Below are positions 39,756 through 49,707 of a DNA stretch of 64,000 nucleotides, piece after piece. Under the pieces are notes generated by a model. That model saw only the letters and a list, made by a program, of their open reading frames with translations, made no database searches and was not told the DNA's origin. The stretch comes from Serratia marcescens (GTDB taxonomy: Bacteria; Pseudomonadota; Gammaproteobacteria; Enterobacterales; Enterobacteriaceae), in assembly GCF_029846115.1 (NCBI RefSeq), contig NZ_JARVZZ010000001.1, positions 1,116,001-1,180,000 on the forward strand, read 5' to 3'. Each line of letters begins with the position of its first letter. The stretch's first letter is position 1. Both the position numbers and the translations under genes were made by a program.

Positions 39756-40613
39756 ATGACCAAAGAAATGCAAACTTTAGCCTTAGTACCCCAAGGTAGC
39801 TTGGAAGCCTATATCCGGGCAGCCAACGCCTATCCGATGCTGACGGCAGAGGAAGAGCGGGAGCTGGCTGAACGGCTGCATTATCAGGGCGATCTGGATG
39901 CCGCTAAGCAGCTCATCCTGTCTCACCTGCGCTTTGTCGCTCATATTGCCCGCAACTATTCAGGCTATGGTCTGCCACAGGCGGACCTGATTCAGGAAGG
40001 CAATATCGGCCTGATGAAAGCCGTTCGCCGCTTCAACCCTGAAGTCGGCGTGCGTCTGGTTTCCTTTGCGGTGCATTGGATTAAGGCGGAAATCCACGAG
40101 TACGTATTGCGCAACTGGCGCATCGTGAAAGTGGCGACCACCAAAGCGCAGCGTAAGCTGTTCTTTAACCTGCGCAAAACCAAACAGCGTTTGGGCTGGT
40201 TCAACCAGGACGAAGTGGAGCTGGTGGCCCGCGAGCTGGGCGTAACCAGCAAAGACGTGCGCGAGATGGAATCTCGCATGGCGGCGCAGGACATGACGTT
40301 CGATCCGACTCCGGACGACGAGGCTCGCGATGGCCAGTCGATGGCGCCGGTGCTGTACCTGCAGGACAAGAGCTCGGACTTCGCCGAAGGCATCGAGGAA
40401 GATAACTGGGAAAGCAACGCCGCAGACAAACTGGCCTATGCGCTGGAAGGTCTGGACGAGCGCAGCCAGCATATCATCCGCGCCCGTTGGCTGGACGACG
40501 ACAACAAGTCGACGCTGCAGGAGTTGGCCGATCAGTACGGCGTTTCCGCTGAGCGCGTGCGCCAGCTGGAAAAGAATGCCATGAAGAAATTGAAAATGGC
40601 GATCGAAGCCTGA
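39756..40613 (+). CDS. rpoH: RNA polymerase sigma-32 (heat shock)
   Basis: 285 aa. Region 2 ([56 protein letters not shown]) binds core and -10; the RpoH box near [14 protein letters not shown] is the site for FtsH/chaperone control; region 4.2 ([27 protein letters not shown]) reads the -35. Start [15 protein letters not shown] with GAGAGGG upstream. Position after ftsYEX is conserved. Confidence 0.98.
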   Translation: MTKEMQTLALVPQGSLEAYIRAANAYPMLTAEEERELAERLHYQGDLDAAKQLILSHLRFVAHIARNYSGYGLPQADLIQEGNIGLMKAVRRFNPEVGVRLVSFAVHWIKAEIHEYVLRNWRIVKVATTKAQRKLFFNLRKTKQRLGWFNQDEVELVARELGVTSKDVREMESRMAAQDMTFDPTPDDEARDGQSMAPVLYLQDKSSDFAEGIEEDNWESNAADKLAYALEGLDERSQHIIRARWLDDDNKSTLQELADQYGVSAERVRQLEKNAMKKLKMAIEA

Positions 40614-40632
40614 GTCGATGCGATATTCGAAA

Positions 40633-40658
40633 AAAAAGCCCGGCTTGCCGGGCTTTTT
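40633..40658. terminator. Strong bidirectional terminator after rpoH
   Basis: AAAAAGCCCGG/CCGGGCTTTTT: an 11-bp stem with a CTTG loop, with T-tracts on both strands. It separates rpoH from the convergent TPR gene. Confidence 0.9.
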
Positions 40659-40676
40659 CATGCCTGAAATTCGGCG

Positions 40677-42755
40677 TTATGGCACCACGGCGGCGAAGTC
40701 CGGCGCCGGGCAGTCGTAGCCGAATTTCGCCGCCCACGGGTAGCGGGTGCCGGTGTTGATGTAGCGCTGATAAAGCGCCCGGCCGGTCTTGGCGTCGCGC
40801 TTGATAACCCAACTGGCGGCGTTACACAGCACGGCGGCGTAGGCCTGGCTTTTCGGCGGCAGCAGATCGGCCGCCTGTTGCGCCAACCCCACCGCCTGCC
40901 AACGATAGTGCAGGAAACGGTTGTCCTGCGCCGGCAGCGCCGCCTTGGCGCGCGCCGCTTCTGCGCTGTCGATCCAGCTTTTATGCTTCAACTCGCGAGT
41001 ATCGAACGCATCCCCCAGATAGGAATAGCCGGCGCCATAGATGGCGTAGTCCGGTGTCATCTCATAGCCGGTAAACTCCAGCCCCTGGGCGCGCAGCAGG
41101 TTGGCGGCGCGATAGTAAGCCTGCGCGCGCGTCAGCGGCGCGGCGGATTTATCCTGGGCGGCCTTCAACTCATCGGCGTACTGCTGCGCCGCTTGCCGGT
41201 AGTTGGGGATATCGAAATAGGCTTGCGCTTCCACGGCCCGCCCAGCGCGCATCAGCCGTCGCGCCAGCAGTTCGCGCAGCTGCACTTCCGGCGTGATTTG
41301 CTGGCCGTCACCGTAGTCGTCCGGGTTAACCGGTTTGAGCGGCGTCGTCGGCGCCGGGGCGTGCTTATCGACAAAGCCTTTCAACTCATCGACGGTCAGC
41401 ACCCGCTCTGCCACATCGGCCACGTCGGCCCAGTAGATCGCCTTGCCGCGATACAGCAGGTCCATCGCCTGCAGATAATCGCCGCGGTTCAGCGCCAGGA
41501 TGGCCTGTTCACCGGCCACCCGGCACTCGGGGACGATGGTTTCCGCGACAAAGTCGGCGTTGCGCTGTTCGCCCCAGCTTTCGTCGGCGGGGAACGCGCT
41601 TGCCGCCTTGGCGTAGGCGGCGGTGGCGGCTTTCACGTCACCCTCGCGCAGCGCCATTTTGGCGCGCAGCCACCATGCCAGGCCGCTGTCGCCGGCGTTT
41701 TTCAGCAGGCTTGCCGCCATCGGGTACTGCCCGGAACGGTAGGCCAATGCCGCCAGCCGATCGCTGCCGGCGAAGCCGCTTTTCACCGTGCCGTCCAGCA
41801 GCGTCAGGATCTGGCTGATGATCTGTGCGGAGCGGCCGTTGCCGTCGGTATCCGCCATTTGCAGGTTGCCGCTGCGGGCGAACAGTTCAATGGTCACCAG
41901 CTGTTGGATTAAGGGATCGCCGATAACCTGCTTCAGCGTTTCAAGATGGTCGGGATTGACCAGGAAGCTGGAGACGTACTGCAGCGACTGCCCGCCGCTC
42001 GGATCGCCCTGCGCCGCCTGTTGCGCGTACAGGTGGGCGGCGGGGGCGACGTCACCCAGCCACAGATGGATGCGCGCCTGCTGCCCGAGGCTGCTCAGCG
42101 CCAGCTGATCGGGATCGGCGGCGCCGCTTTTCACCCGATCGATCACCTGCTGGAACGCCGCCAGCGCCTGTTCAAGTTCGGCTTTAGGCGGATGCTCGGC
42201 GGCGGGAGCCGCTTCACCCGATTCATTCACCGGCGTACCGTGGTCAGCCATCAATACCCGCCCAAGCGAATACTGCGCCCGCAGCCCCCAGTCACCCTGC
42301 TCGGCGGCCGGGAGCTTCAGCACCTGCTGGAAATAGTCTGTGGCGCGCGGATCGTGGCTGGCGAAAGCGACGGCGCCCAGTTGATAGAGACGCGCGGCGT
42401 TGGACAATCCCTGCGTATTGACGGCGTCAGCTTCTTCCACCGTTTTGGCGGCGCGCATTTTACCGATCGCCACCGTTTCCGGCGATTGCGGCATCGGTTT
42501 CGGCGGCATCGGCGGCGGCGGGGCTTGCCAGTGCGGCAACTGTTTATCCGTCGGCACCAGCCGGCCGGCTTCGAAGGCGAAATTGCCCTCCGGCATATAC
42601 AGCAGAGTACCGTTGCGGTCGATCAGCAGCCGGTTAGGGAAATCCGGGCCGCAGGCATAGCCGTTCAGCGGCAGCGTCAGCGCGGCACCGATCAGCATGG
42701 CCAGCGGAAGAAGGCGGCGGGTGTTCCGTGCCGCGCGCGAATCAAGGTGTGACAA
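40677..42755 (-). CDS. Exported TPR-like protein of unknown function, paired with the DUF3142 gene
   Basis: 692 aa. A Sec signal peptide (about 1-34, ending NGYA) is followed by mature CGPDFPNRLLIDRN. The rest is mainly helical with repeats of TPR or Sel1 kind (ARIHLWLGDVAPAAHLYAQQA, AWWLRAKMALREGDVKAATAAYAKAA). Later conserved-looking parts are VLCNAASWVIKRD and PWAAKFGYDCPAPDF. At least four cysteines suggest disulfides. It starts at TTG 42755 with a perfect AGGAGG five bases upstream, inside the end of the DUF3142 gene (14-base overlap). No enzyme motif is seen. The residue before the Cys is Ala but position -3 is Gly, so it is probably not a lipoprotein. Function unknown. Confidence 0.8.
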   Translation of the reverse strand: MSHLDSRAARNTRRLLPLAMLIGAALTLPLNGYACGPDFPNRLLIDRNGTLLYMPEGNFAFEAGRLVPTDKQLPHWQAPPPPMPPKPMPQSPETVAIGKMRAAKTVEEADAVNTQGLSNAARLYQLGAVAFASHDPRATDYFQQVLKLPAAEQGDWGLRAQYSLGRVLMADHGTPVNESGEAAPAAEHPPKAELEQALAAFQQVIDRVKSGAADPDQLALSSLGQQARIHLWLGDVAPAAHLYAQQAAQGDPSGGQSLQYVSSFLVNPDHLETLKQVIGDPLIQQLVTIELFARSGNLQMADTDGNGRSAQIISQILTLLDGTVKSGFAGSDRLAALAYRSGQYPMAASLLKNAGDSGLAWWLRAKMALREGDVKAATAAYAKAASAFPADESWGEQRNADFVAETIVPECRVAGEQAILALNRGDYLQAMDLLYRGKAIYWADVADVAERVLTVDELKGFVDKHAPAPTTPLKPVNPDDYGDGQQITPEVQLRELLARRLMRAGRAVEAQAYFDIPNYRQAAQQYADELKAAQDKSAAPLTRAQAYYRAANLLRAQGLEFTGYEMTPDYAIYGAGYSYLGDAFDTRELKHKSWIDSAEAARAKAALPAQDNRFLHYRWQAVGLAQQAADLLPPKSQAYAAVLCNAASWVIKRDAKTGRALYQRYINTGTRYPWAAKFGYDCPAPDFAAVVP

Positions 42756-43959
42756 GGGTGCCTCCTGGCGTCAGTTGTTGGCAGCGCAGCCAGCCCAGCG
42801 GCCGGGATTGCCCGGCGCGCAGTTGGTCGCCGCTGATGCGGATAAAGCGTTGCCGTTGCGGTGCGGATTCCAGCCGGTAGTTGCCGACCGCGTCCGCGGC
42901 CAGGCAATCGTCGGCGCGGATGACCACCTCTTGCGGCAGCGGGGCGTCCACCGGCCCGTTGTTATGAATTATCAGATCATACAGCCCGTTTTGCTGTGGC
43001 TGAGGCCTAAATTTTACCTGCCAGTCGACGTTCAGCGGCTGCCGTTCGATCACCGCTCGCAGCGTGGCGAGCGACCAGGCGCGTCGATCGTCCGTCAGCG
43101 GCAAGCGGAACCAGATAATGCCGCGCAGTCGGGGCGGCGTTTGCTGCGCCAGCGTCTGCAGAAAATCGGCGATCTGCTGCGGTGCGACCGCCAGCTCGCG
43201 GCCGTTGCCCGCCACGCGCAGCGAGGATTCGCTCTCCACCTGCGCACCCTGCGCATCAAACCCCAGCAGCGCCATGCCATAGGCCGGCAGCGCGATGCGA
43301 AAGGGCTTCGGTGTGACGGCGGCGTACTGCCGCACCCAGCGCAGCGCCAAGGGGCCGTCAAACAGCCCCTGCTGCGGCGAGAGCACGGCATGCACCTGCA
43401 GGACGGAGCTGTCGGCCTGTTGCAGTACGCCGGGCAGGTCGGGTGAGCCGATCCAGGCCGGCAGGGCGGTGATGCCGAGTTGCAAAGTGGCGGGCAGCCG
43501 TTGGCGTAGCTGCTGCAGAAAGCGTTGGTAGCTCGGCAGGCGGGCGGTGGCGGCGTCATGATCGATCTCGACGCCGGTGACGGGCAGCCCGGCCGCCTGC
43601 CAGCGCTGGGTGAGCGCCAGCAGCCGCTGGATAATGGCTTCTTGGTCCAGCTGCGGCAGTTGGCCGTCGAGGCGGGCCACCAGCCAGAGCGGGCGGCCGT
43701 CCTGCCTCAGCAAGCTGAGATCGGCCGGGATCTCCCGCCAGCCCTCGCGCGGATGCACCTGCAGCGCCAGCACGCGCAGCCCACCGAACAGATCGCGGCT
43801 GTGCGCCAGCGCATCGGCGTGCTGCGGCGTCCAGACCCGCTGCCAGACATAAACCTGCTGATCCCAGCCTGCGGCCAGGCGCAGCGCCTGCTGGCGCCCG
43901 AGGAGCGCGGCCGCCAGCCCCAGCGCAATCAAGATCAGCGCTGCCAGCCGGCGTTTCAT
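42742..43959 (-). CDS. DUF3142 domain protein, membrane-anchored or exported
   Basis: 405 aa. An uncleaved anchor or signal segment (MKRRLAALILIALGLAAALLG) leads to a domain with alternating strands and helices that looks like a TIM barrel of glycosidase type: LRVLALQVHPREG, PVTGVEIDHDAAT, LQLGITALPAWIG, PFRIALPAYGMALLGF, LRGIIWFRLPLTDDRRAWSL. The Asp-rich end of the EIDHD strand is placed where such folds keep catalytic acids, but that is inference. Its ATG overlaps the panM stop (ATGA), so it is coupled to panM. DUF3142 has no assigned function that I know. Confidence 0.8.
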   Translation of the reverse strand: MKRRLAALILIALGLAAALLGRQQALRLAAGWDQQVYVWQRVWTPQHADALAHSRDLFGGLRVLALQVHPREGWREIPADLSLLRQDGRPLWLVARLDGQLPQLDQEAIIQRLLALTQRWQAAGLPVTGVEIDHDAATARLPSYQRFLQQLRQRLPATLQLGITALPAWIGSPDLPGVLQQADSSVLQVHAVLSPQQGLFDGPLALRWVRQYAAVTPKPFRIALPAYGMALLGFDAQGAQVESESSLRVAGNGRELAVAPQQIADFLQTLAQQTPPRLRGIIWFRLPLTDDRRAWSLATLRAVIERQPLNVDWQVKFRPQPQQNGLYDLIIHNNGPVDAPLPQEVVIRADDCLAADAVGNYRLESAPQRQRFIRISGDQLRAGQSRPLGWLRCQQLTPGGTLVTP

Positions 43960-44348
43960 TTTTGCCAGAGATCGCCCTGCGGTGCGAAGCCGCAGGCGCG
44001 CATGAAGTTATCGACTTCCCCACGTTCGCGCGGTGCCAGGCCTGCGGTCGACAGCTGCCAGTGGGCGACCTGCGGCAGCTGACGCTGCGCATCCTGCACC
44101 AGATAAAGACCGACGCCGCGGCGGCGCGTCACTTCGCGTACCAGCAGGTCCTGCAGCTCGGCGCGGTCGTCCTGCAGCGCGATTTTCACCGCCCCCAGCA
44201 GCCGCTCGTTGAAGCGGGCGGCGAACAGCGCCTTGTCGTCGCTCAGCCAGCGCTGCCACTGTTCCGGCTGCTGGTGCGGCCAAATTTTACCGAGGTCGAT
44301 AAGGTCTTGCGGGGACAGCGCGGTCAGGCGCTCGATGGTCAGTTTCAT
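43956..44348 (-). CDS. panM: Aspartate decarboxylase maturation factor PanM (PanZ)
   Basis: A 130-aa GNAT-fold protein that binds CoA and triggers self-cleavage of pro-PanD, making beta-alanine for pantothenate and sensing CoA level. The CoA loop is REVTRRRGVGLYLVQD. The start is the ATG ending at 44348 (MKLTIERLTALS), homologous to E. coli. The sequence is more diverged than most genes here. It lies next to livJ, as in E. coli, but divergent, and leads two unrelated genes. Confidence 0.9.
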   Translation of the reverse strand: MKLTIERLTALSPQDLIDLGKIWPHQQPEQWQRWLSDDKALFAARFNERLLGAVKIALQDDRAELQDLLVREVTRRRGVGLYLVQDAQRQLPQVAHWQLSTAGLAPRERGEVDNFMRACGFAPQGDLWQK

Positions 44349-44753
44349 GCAGAATTTCCGCGCAGCTAAATGATGCCGACAGTGTAATAGATCTTGTGCA
44401 GAGCGTTGTGTAAGTTTTTCTGTACGATTACTGTGCAATATGTTTTTTGCACGGGGCATTTTCCGAGTAAATAGTTAGTAAACGGATTGTTAACCAGCAC
44501 AACGCACTACGCCTCAAGGTAAAGAGCGCAGATTTAATTCGAATTTTATCCTGTTTACACCGCTTGTTTCTGCCGGATGAAGTTGATTTGCAGAAGAAAA
44601 TTCCTGTTTAATGGCATGAAAAATAAAGTCTTATTAGAAAATAATGCCGACAAAACGCCTAAATCATTATTACTTATAACAAAAGCAGTCAATAACGATC
44701 GGGCGCAGGCAAACACAACAGGTACGTTCACAACGACAGATGGGGATTTGCGG
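44349..44753 (+). promoter_or_regulatory. panM-livJ divergent region with long AT-rich livJ leader
   Basis: This 405-bp gap is AT-rich next to livJ. An inverted repeat GTGCAA/TTGCAC (44433-44452) lies near the panM side. The livJ frame is open back to 44577 with two in-frame ATGs (44577, 44616), but codon use there is unlike the mature gene and those starts lack good ribosome sites. In E. coli the liv genes are repressed by leucine through Lrp, which prefers such AT-rich DNA; exact sites cannot be set by eye. Confidence 0.5.
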
Positions 44754-45869
44754 ATGAAATTAACAACAGGTAAGGCACTGCTGGCGGGTTGTATTGCGAT
44801 GGCCATGAGCCAGACGGCCATGGCGAAAGACATCAAGGTGGCTATCGTCGGGGCGATGTCCGGCCCGGTCGCGCAGTATGGCGACATGGAGTTTACCGGC
44901 GCGCGCCAGGCGATTGCCGACATCAACGCCAAGGGCGGCATCAAGGGCGACAAGCTGGTCGGCGTGGAATACGACGACGCCTGCGACCCGAAACAGGCGG
45001 TTGCGGTCGCCAACAAGGTGATCAACGACGGCATTCGCTACGTGATCGGCCACCTGTGCTCCTCGTCCACCCAGCCGGCGTCCGATATCTATGAAGACGA
45101 AGGCGTGATCATGATTACCCCGGCGGCCACCAACGCCGATCTGACCACCCGCGGCTACAAGATGATCATGCGCACCACCGGCCTGGACTCGGATCAGGGC
45201 CCGACCGCCGCCAAATATATCCTCAGCGACATCAAGCCGAAGCGCATCGCCGTGGTGCACGACAAGCAGCAATACGGCGAAGGCCTGGCGCGCTCGGTGC
45301 GCGACAGCCTGAAAAAACAGGGCACCGAAGTGGCGATGTTCGAAGGCATCACCGCCGGCGACAAAGACTTCTCCACCCTGGTGGCGCGCCTGAAGAAAGA
45401 AAATATCGACTTCGTGTACTTCGGCGGTTACTACCCGGAAATGGGCCAGATCCTGCGTCAGGCCAAGCAGGCCGGGTTGACCACCCGCTTCATGGGGCCG
45501 GAAGGCGTGGGCAACTCCTCGCTGTCCAACATCGCCGGAGCCGCTTCGGAAGGCATGCTGGTGACGTTGCCGAAACGCTACGATCAGGTGCCTGCCAACC
45601 AGCCGATCGTCGATGCGTTGAAAGCCAAGAAGCTGGATCCGACCGGCCCGTTCGTCTGGACTACCTATGCCGCGCTGCAGTCGCTGACCACCGGCATGGC
45701 GCGCAGCGGCAGCCAGGAACCGGCGGACATCGTCAAGGATCTGAAAACCGGCAAGCCGGTGGAGACCGTGATGGGGCCGCTGAGCTGGGATGACAAGGGC
45801 GATCTGAAAGGCTTCGAGTTCGGCGTGTTCGAGTGGCATGCCAACGGCACGTCCACACCGATCAAATAA
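44754..45869 (+). CDS. livJ: Branched-chain amino acid ABC transporter, periplasmic binding protein
   Basis: 371-aa precursor. Signal peptide [24 protein letters not shown], then mature [20 protein letters not shown]. Type I two-lobe binding protein with [18 protein letters not shown] and the disulfide-bearing [14 protein letters not shown]. It binds Leu/Ile/Val for LivHMGF. The signal peptide and the C-terminal part look like E. coli LivJ, while [15 protein letters not shown] looks like LivK. Only one such gene is present, where E. coli has both. The start at 44754 has GGGGA seven bases upstream. Confidence 0.93.
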   Translation: MKLTTGKALLAGCIAMAMSQTAMAKDIKVAIVGAMSGPVAQYGDMEFTGARQAIADINAKGGIKGDKLVGVEYDDACDPKQAVAVANKVINDGIRYVIGHLCSSSTQPASDIYEDEGVIMITPAATNADLTTRGYKMIMRTTGLDSDQGPTAAKYILSDIKPKRIAVVHDKQQYGEGLARSVRDSLKKQGTEVAMFEGITAGDKDFSTLVARLKKENIDFVYFGGYYPEMGQILRQAKQAGLTTRFMGPEGVGNSSLSNIAGAASEGMLVTLPKRYDQVPANQPIVDALKAKKLDPTGPFVWTTYAALQSLTTGMARSGSQEPADIVKDLKTGKPVETVMGPLSWDDKGDLKGFEFGVFEWHANGTSTPIK

Positions 45870-45986
45870 GCCATAATGATTAGGGTGGGGCGCGGCTCGC
45901 TGCGCCCGGCGGGTCGGCTTGCCGGCCCCGTCTCCCTTTACCCGTCGGTTCTCCGCCGGCGGGTTTCGCAGCCAAGGGTTCAGAGT
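45870..45986 (+). other. GC-rich structured spacer between livJ and livH
   Basis: 117 bp rich in short inverted repeats, such as GGGCGC...GCGCCC (near 45895-45917) and GGTCGGCTTGCCGGCC. No T-run, so not a clean terminator. Such structures after a binding-protein gene commonly protect the upstream mRNA and lower expression of the membrane genes. Confidence 0.5.
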
Positions 45987-46909
<923 letters not shown>

Positions 46910-46913
<4 letters not shown>

Positions 46914-48193
46914 AACTCAATCTGCTCAATGCGCTCATCGCCACGGCGGTGCTGTTCGTGATGGCGTCGTTCCTGATGGGCATGCAGCTCAGCCTGGATG
47001 GCACCAAGCTGGTGGTGCACGGCGCGGCGGAAGTGCGCTGGATGTGGATCGGCATCGGCTGCGTCATCGTCTTTTTCTTCCAGCTGTTGCGCCCACTGCT
47101 GCAGCAGGGATTGAAAAAAGTCTCCGGCCCGGCGTTCGTGTTGCCGAGCTTCGACGGCACTACGCCGCGGCAAAAGCTGCTGGCGGCTCTGCTCATCGTC
47201 GCGGCGGTCGCCTGGCCGTTCCTGGTGTCGCGCGGCACGGTGGATATCGCCACCCTGACGCTGATCTACGTGATGCTGGGCCTCGGCCTCAACGTGGTGG
47301 TGGGTTTGTCCGGTCTGCTGGTGCTCGGCTACGGCGGTTTCTACGCCATCGGCGCCTACACCTACGCGCTACTGAATCACTACTACGGCCTCGGCTTCTG
47401 GGAGAGCCTGCCGCTGGCGGGCATCGTCACCGCCGCCTTCGGCTTCCTGCTTGGTTTCCCGGTGCTGCGGCTGCGCGGCGATTATCTGGCGATCGTGACG
47501 CTCGGCTTCGGTGAGATCGTGCGTATCCTGCTGCTGAACAATACCGAGATCACCGGCGGGCCGAACGGCATCAGCCAGATCCCGAAACCGACCTTCTTCG
47601 GCCTGGAGTTTAACCGCAGCTTGCGCGACGGCGGCTGGGATACCTTCCATAACTTCTTCGGCCTGAAATACGATCCGAGCGATCGCATCGTGTTCCTGTA
47701 CCTGGTGGCGCTGCTGTTGGTGGTGCTGACGTTGTTCGTCATCAACCGCCTGCTGCGCATGCCGCTGGGGCGCGCGTGGGAAGCGCTGCGCGAAGACGAG
47801 ATCGCCTGTCGCTCGCTGGGCCTCAGCCCGACGCGCATCAAGCTGACCGCCTTTACCATCAGCGCCGCTTTCGCCGGGTTTGCCGGTACGCTGTTCGCTG
47901 CGCGCCAGGGGTTCGTCAGCCCGGAATCCTTCACCTTCGTCGAGTCGGCCTTCGTGTTGGCGATCGTCGTACTGGGGGGCATGGGCTCGCAGTTCGCGGT
48001 CATTCTGGCGGCGATCCTGCTGGTGGTGTCGCGCGAGCTGATGCGCGACCTGAATGAATACAGCATGTTGCTGCTGGGTGCGCTGATGGTGTTGATGATG
48101 ATTTGGCGGCCGCAGGGACTGTTGCCGATGAAACGGCCGCAGCTGAAGCTGCAGGCGGCGGACATTCACGCGGGCAAGGGGGAGCAGGCATGA
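46910..48193 (+). CDS. livM: Branched-chain amino acid ABC transporter permease LivM
   Basis: 427 aa, near the E. coli length. About ten membrane helices; the conserved core [33 protein letters not shown] and the coupling loop [29 protein letters not shown]. Partner of LivH. It overlaps livH and livG by four bases at each end. Confidence 0.96.
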
Positions 48194-48960
48194 GCGTTCA
48201 ACCTTTACTGCAGGTGGAAGGCCTGTCGATGCGCTTTGGCGGGCTGCTGGCGGTCAACAACGTGGCGTTGACGCTGAACGAGGGCGAAATCGTGTCGCTG
48301 ATCGGCCCCAACGGCGCCGGTAAGACCACGGTGTTCAACTGCCTGACCGGTTTTTACCGCCCGACCGGCGGCACCATCAAATTGCGCGATCGCCACCTGG
48401 AAGGGTTGGCGGGGCAGGCCATCGCCCGCATGGGCGTGGTGCGCACCTTCCAGCACGTGCGGCTGTTCCGTGAAATGACGGTGATTGAGAACCTGCTGGT
48501 GGCGCAGCATCAGCACCTGAAAAGCGGCGTGTTCGCCGGGCTGTTGAAAACCCCGGCTTTCCGCCGCGCCGAAGCCGAGGCGCTGGCGCGAGCAGCGGAG
48601 TGGCTGGAGCGCGTCGGCCTGCTGGAGATGGCCAACCGTTCGGCGGGCAACCTGGCCTATGGGCAGCAGCGGCGGCTGGAGATCGCCCGCTGCATGGTGA
48701 CCCGGCCGGAGCTGCTGATGCTGGATGAACCGGCTGCCGGCCTCAACCCGAAAGAGACCGACGAGCTGGACCACCTGATCGCCGAGCTGCGCGATCGGCA
48801 TAAGGTATCGGTGCTGCTGATCGAGCACGACATGAAGCTGGTGATGGGCATCTCCGACCGCATTTACGTGGTGAATCAGGGCACGCCGCTGGCGCAGGGC
48901 ACACCGGCGGAGATCCGCAACAACCCGGACGTGATCCGGGCTTATTTGGGCGAAGAATAA
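48190..48960 (+). CDS. livG: Branched-chain amino acid ABC transporter ATPase LivG
   Basis: 256 aa. Walker [13 protein letters not shown], signature [15 protein letters not shown], Walker [14 protein letters not shown], His switch LIEHDM. Cytosolic motor subunit that pairs with LivF. The start is the ATG at 48190 overlapping the livM stop. Confidence 0.96.
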   Translation: MSVQPLLQVEGLSMRFGGLLAVNNVALTLNEGEIVSLIGPNGAGKTTVFNCLTGFYRPTGGTIKLRDRHLEGLAGQAIARMGVVRTFQHVRLFREMTVIENLLVAQHQHLKSGVFAGLLKTPAFRRAEAEALARAAEWLERVGLLEMANRSAGNLAYGQQRRLEIARCMVTRPELLMLDEPAAGLNPKETDELDHLIAELRDRHKVSVLLIEHDMKLVMGISDRIYVVNQGTPLAQGTPAEIRNNPDVIRAYLGEE

Positions 48961-48961
48961 T

Positions 48962-49663
48962 ATGTTGTCATTCAATCAGGTATCCGCCCATTACGGCAAA
49001 ATTCAGGCGCTGCATCAGGTCAGTTTAACGATCAAGCAGGGTGAAATCGTGACGTTAATCGGCGCCAACGGCGCCGGTAAAACCACGCTGCTCGGCACCC
49101 TGTGCGGCGAGCCCCGCGCCAGCGAAGGCAGCATCGTCTTTCAGGACCAGGACATCACCCAGTGGCAAACCTCGCGCATCATGCGCGAAGCGGTGGCGAT
49201 CGTGCCGGAAGGGCGGCGCGTCTTCTCGCGCATGACGGTAGAAGAAAACCTGGCGATGGGCGGCTTCTTTGCCGATCGCCAGCAGTATCAACAGCGTATC
49301 GAACGGGTGTTCACTCTGTTCCCGCGCCTGCTGGAGCGCCGAAGCCAGCGCGCCGGCACCATGTCCGGCGGCGAACAGCAGATGTTGGCCATCGGCCGCG
49401 CGCTGATGAGCCAGCCGAAGCTGCTGCTGCTCGACGAGCCCTCGCTCGGGCTGGCGCCCATCATCATCCAGCAGATCTTCGACATCATTCAGCAGCTGCG
49501 GGAAGAGGGCATGACCATCTTCCTGGTGGAGCAAAACGCCAATCAGGCGCTGAAATTGGCGGACCGCGGTTATGTGCTGGAAAACGGCCGCGTGGTGTTG
49601 GAAGATACGGGGGCTGCATTGTTAGCCAACGAAGCAGTGAGGTCGGCGTATCTGGGCGGTTAA
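48962..49663 (+). CDS. livF: Branched-chain amino acid ABC transporter ATPase LivF
   Basis: 233 aa. Walker A GANGAGKTTLLGTL, signature TMSGGEQQMLAIGRA, Walker B LLLLDEPSLGLAP. It begins one base after livG. The last part of the classical liv transporter; the next gene follows after only 44 bp and is probably on the same transcript. Confidence 0.96.
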   Translation: MLSFNQVSAHYGKIQALHQVSLTIKQGEIVTLIGANGAGKTTLLGTLCGEPRASEGSIVFQDQDITQWQTSRIMREAVAIVPEGRRVFSRMTVEENLAMGGFFADRQQYQQRIERVFTLFPRLLERRSQRAGTMSGGEQQMLAIGRALMSQPKLLLLDEPSLGLAPIIIQQIFDIIQQLREEGMTIFLVEQNANQALKLADRGYVLENGRVVLEDTGAALLANEAVRSAYLGG

Positions 49664-49707
49664 TCCGCCCCCCTACGAATTAAAATAATCAGGTACGAGA
49701 AGAAGAA

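Noticed and set aside
44577..44753. N-terminal extension of livJ with in-frame ATGs at 44577 and 44616
   Set aside because: The signal peptide begins at 44754 with a good ribosome site, and an extension would bury it. The extension is AT-rich and non-homologous.
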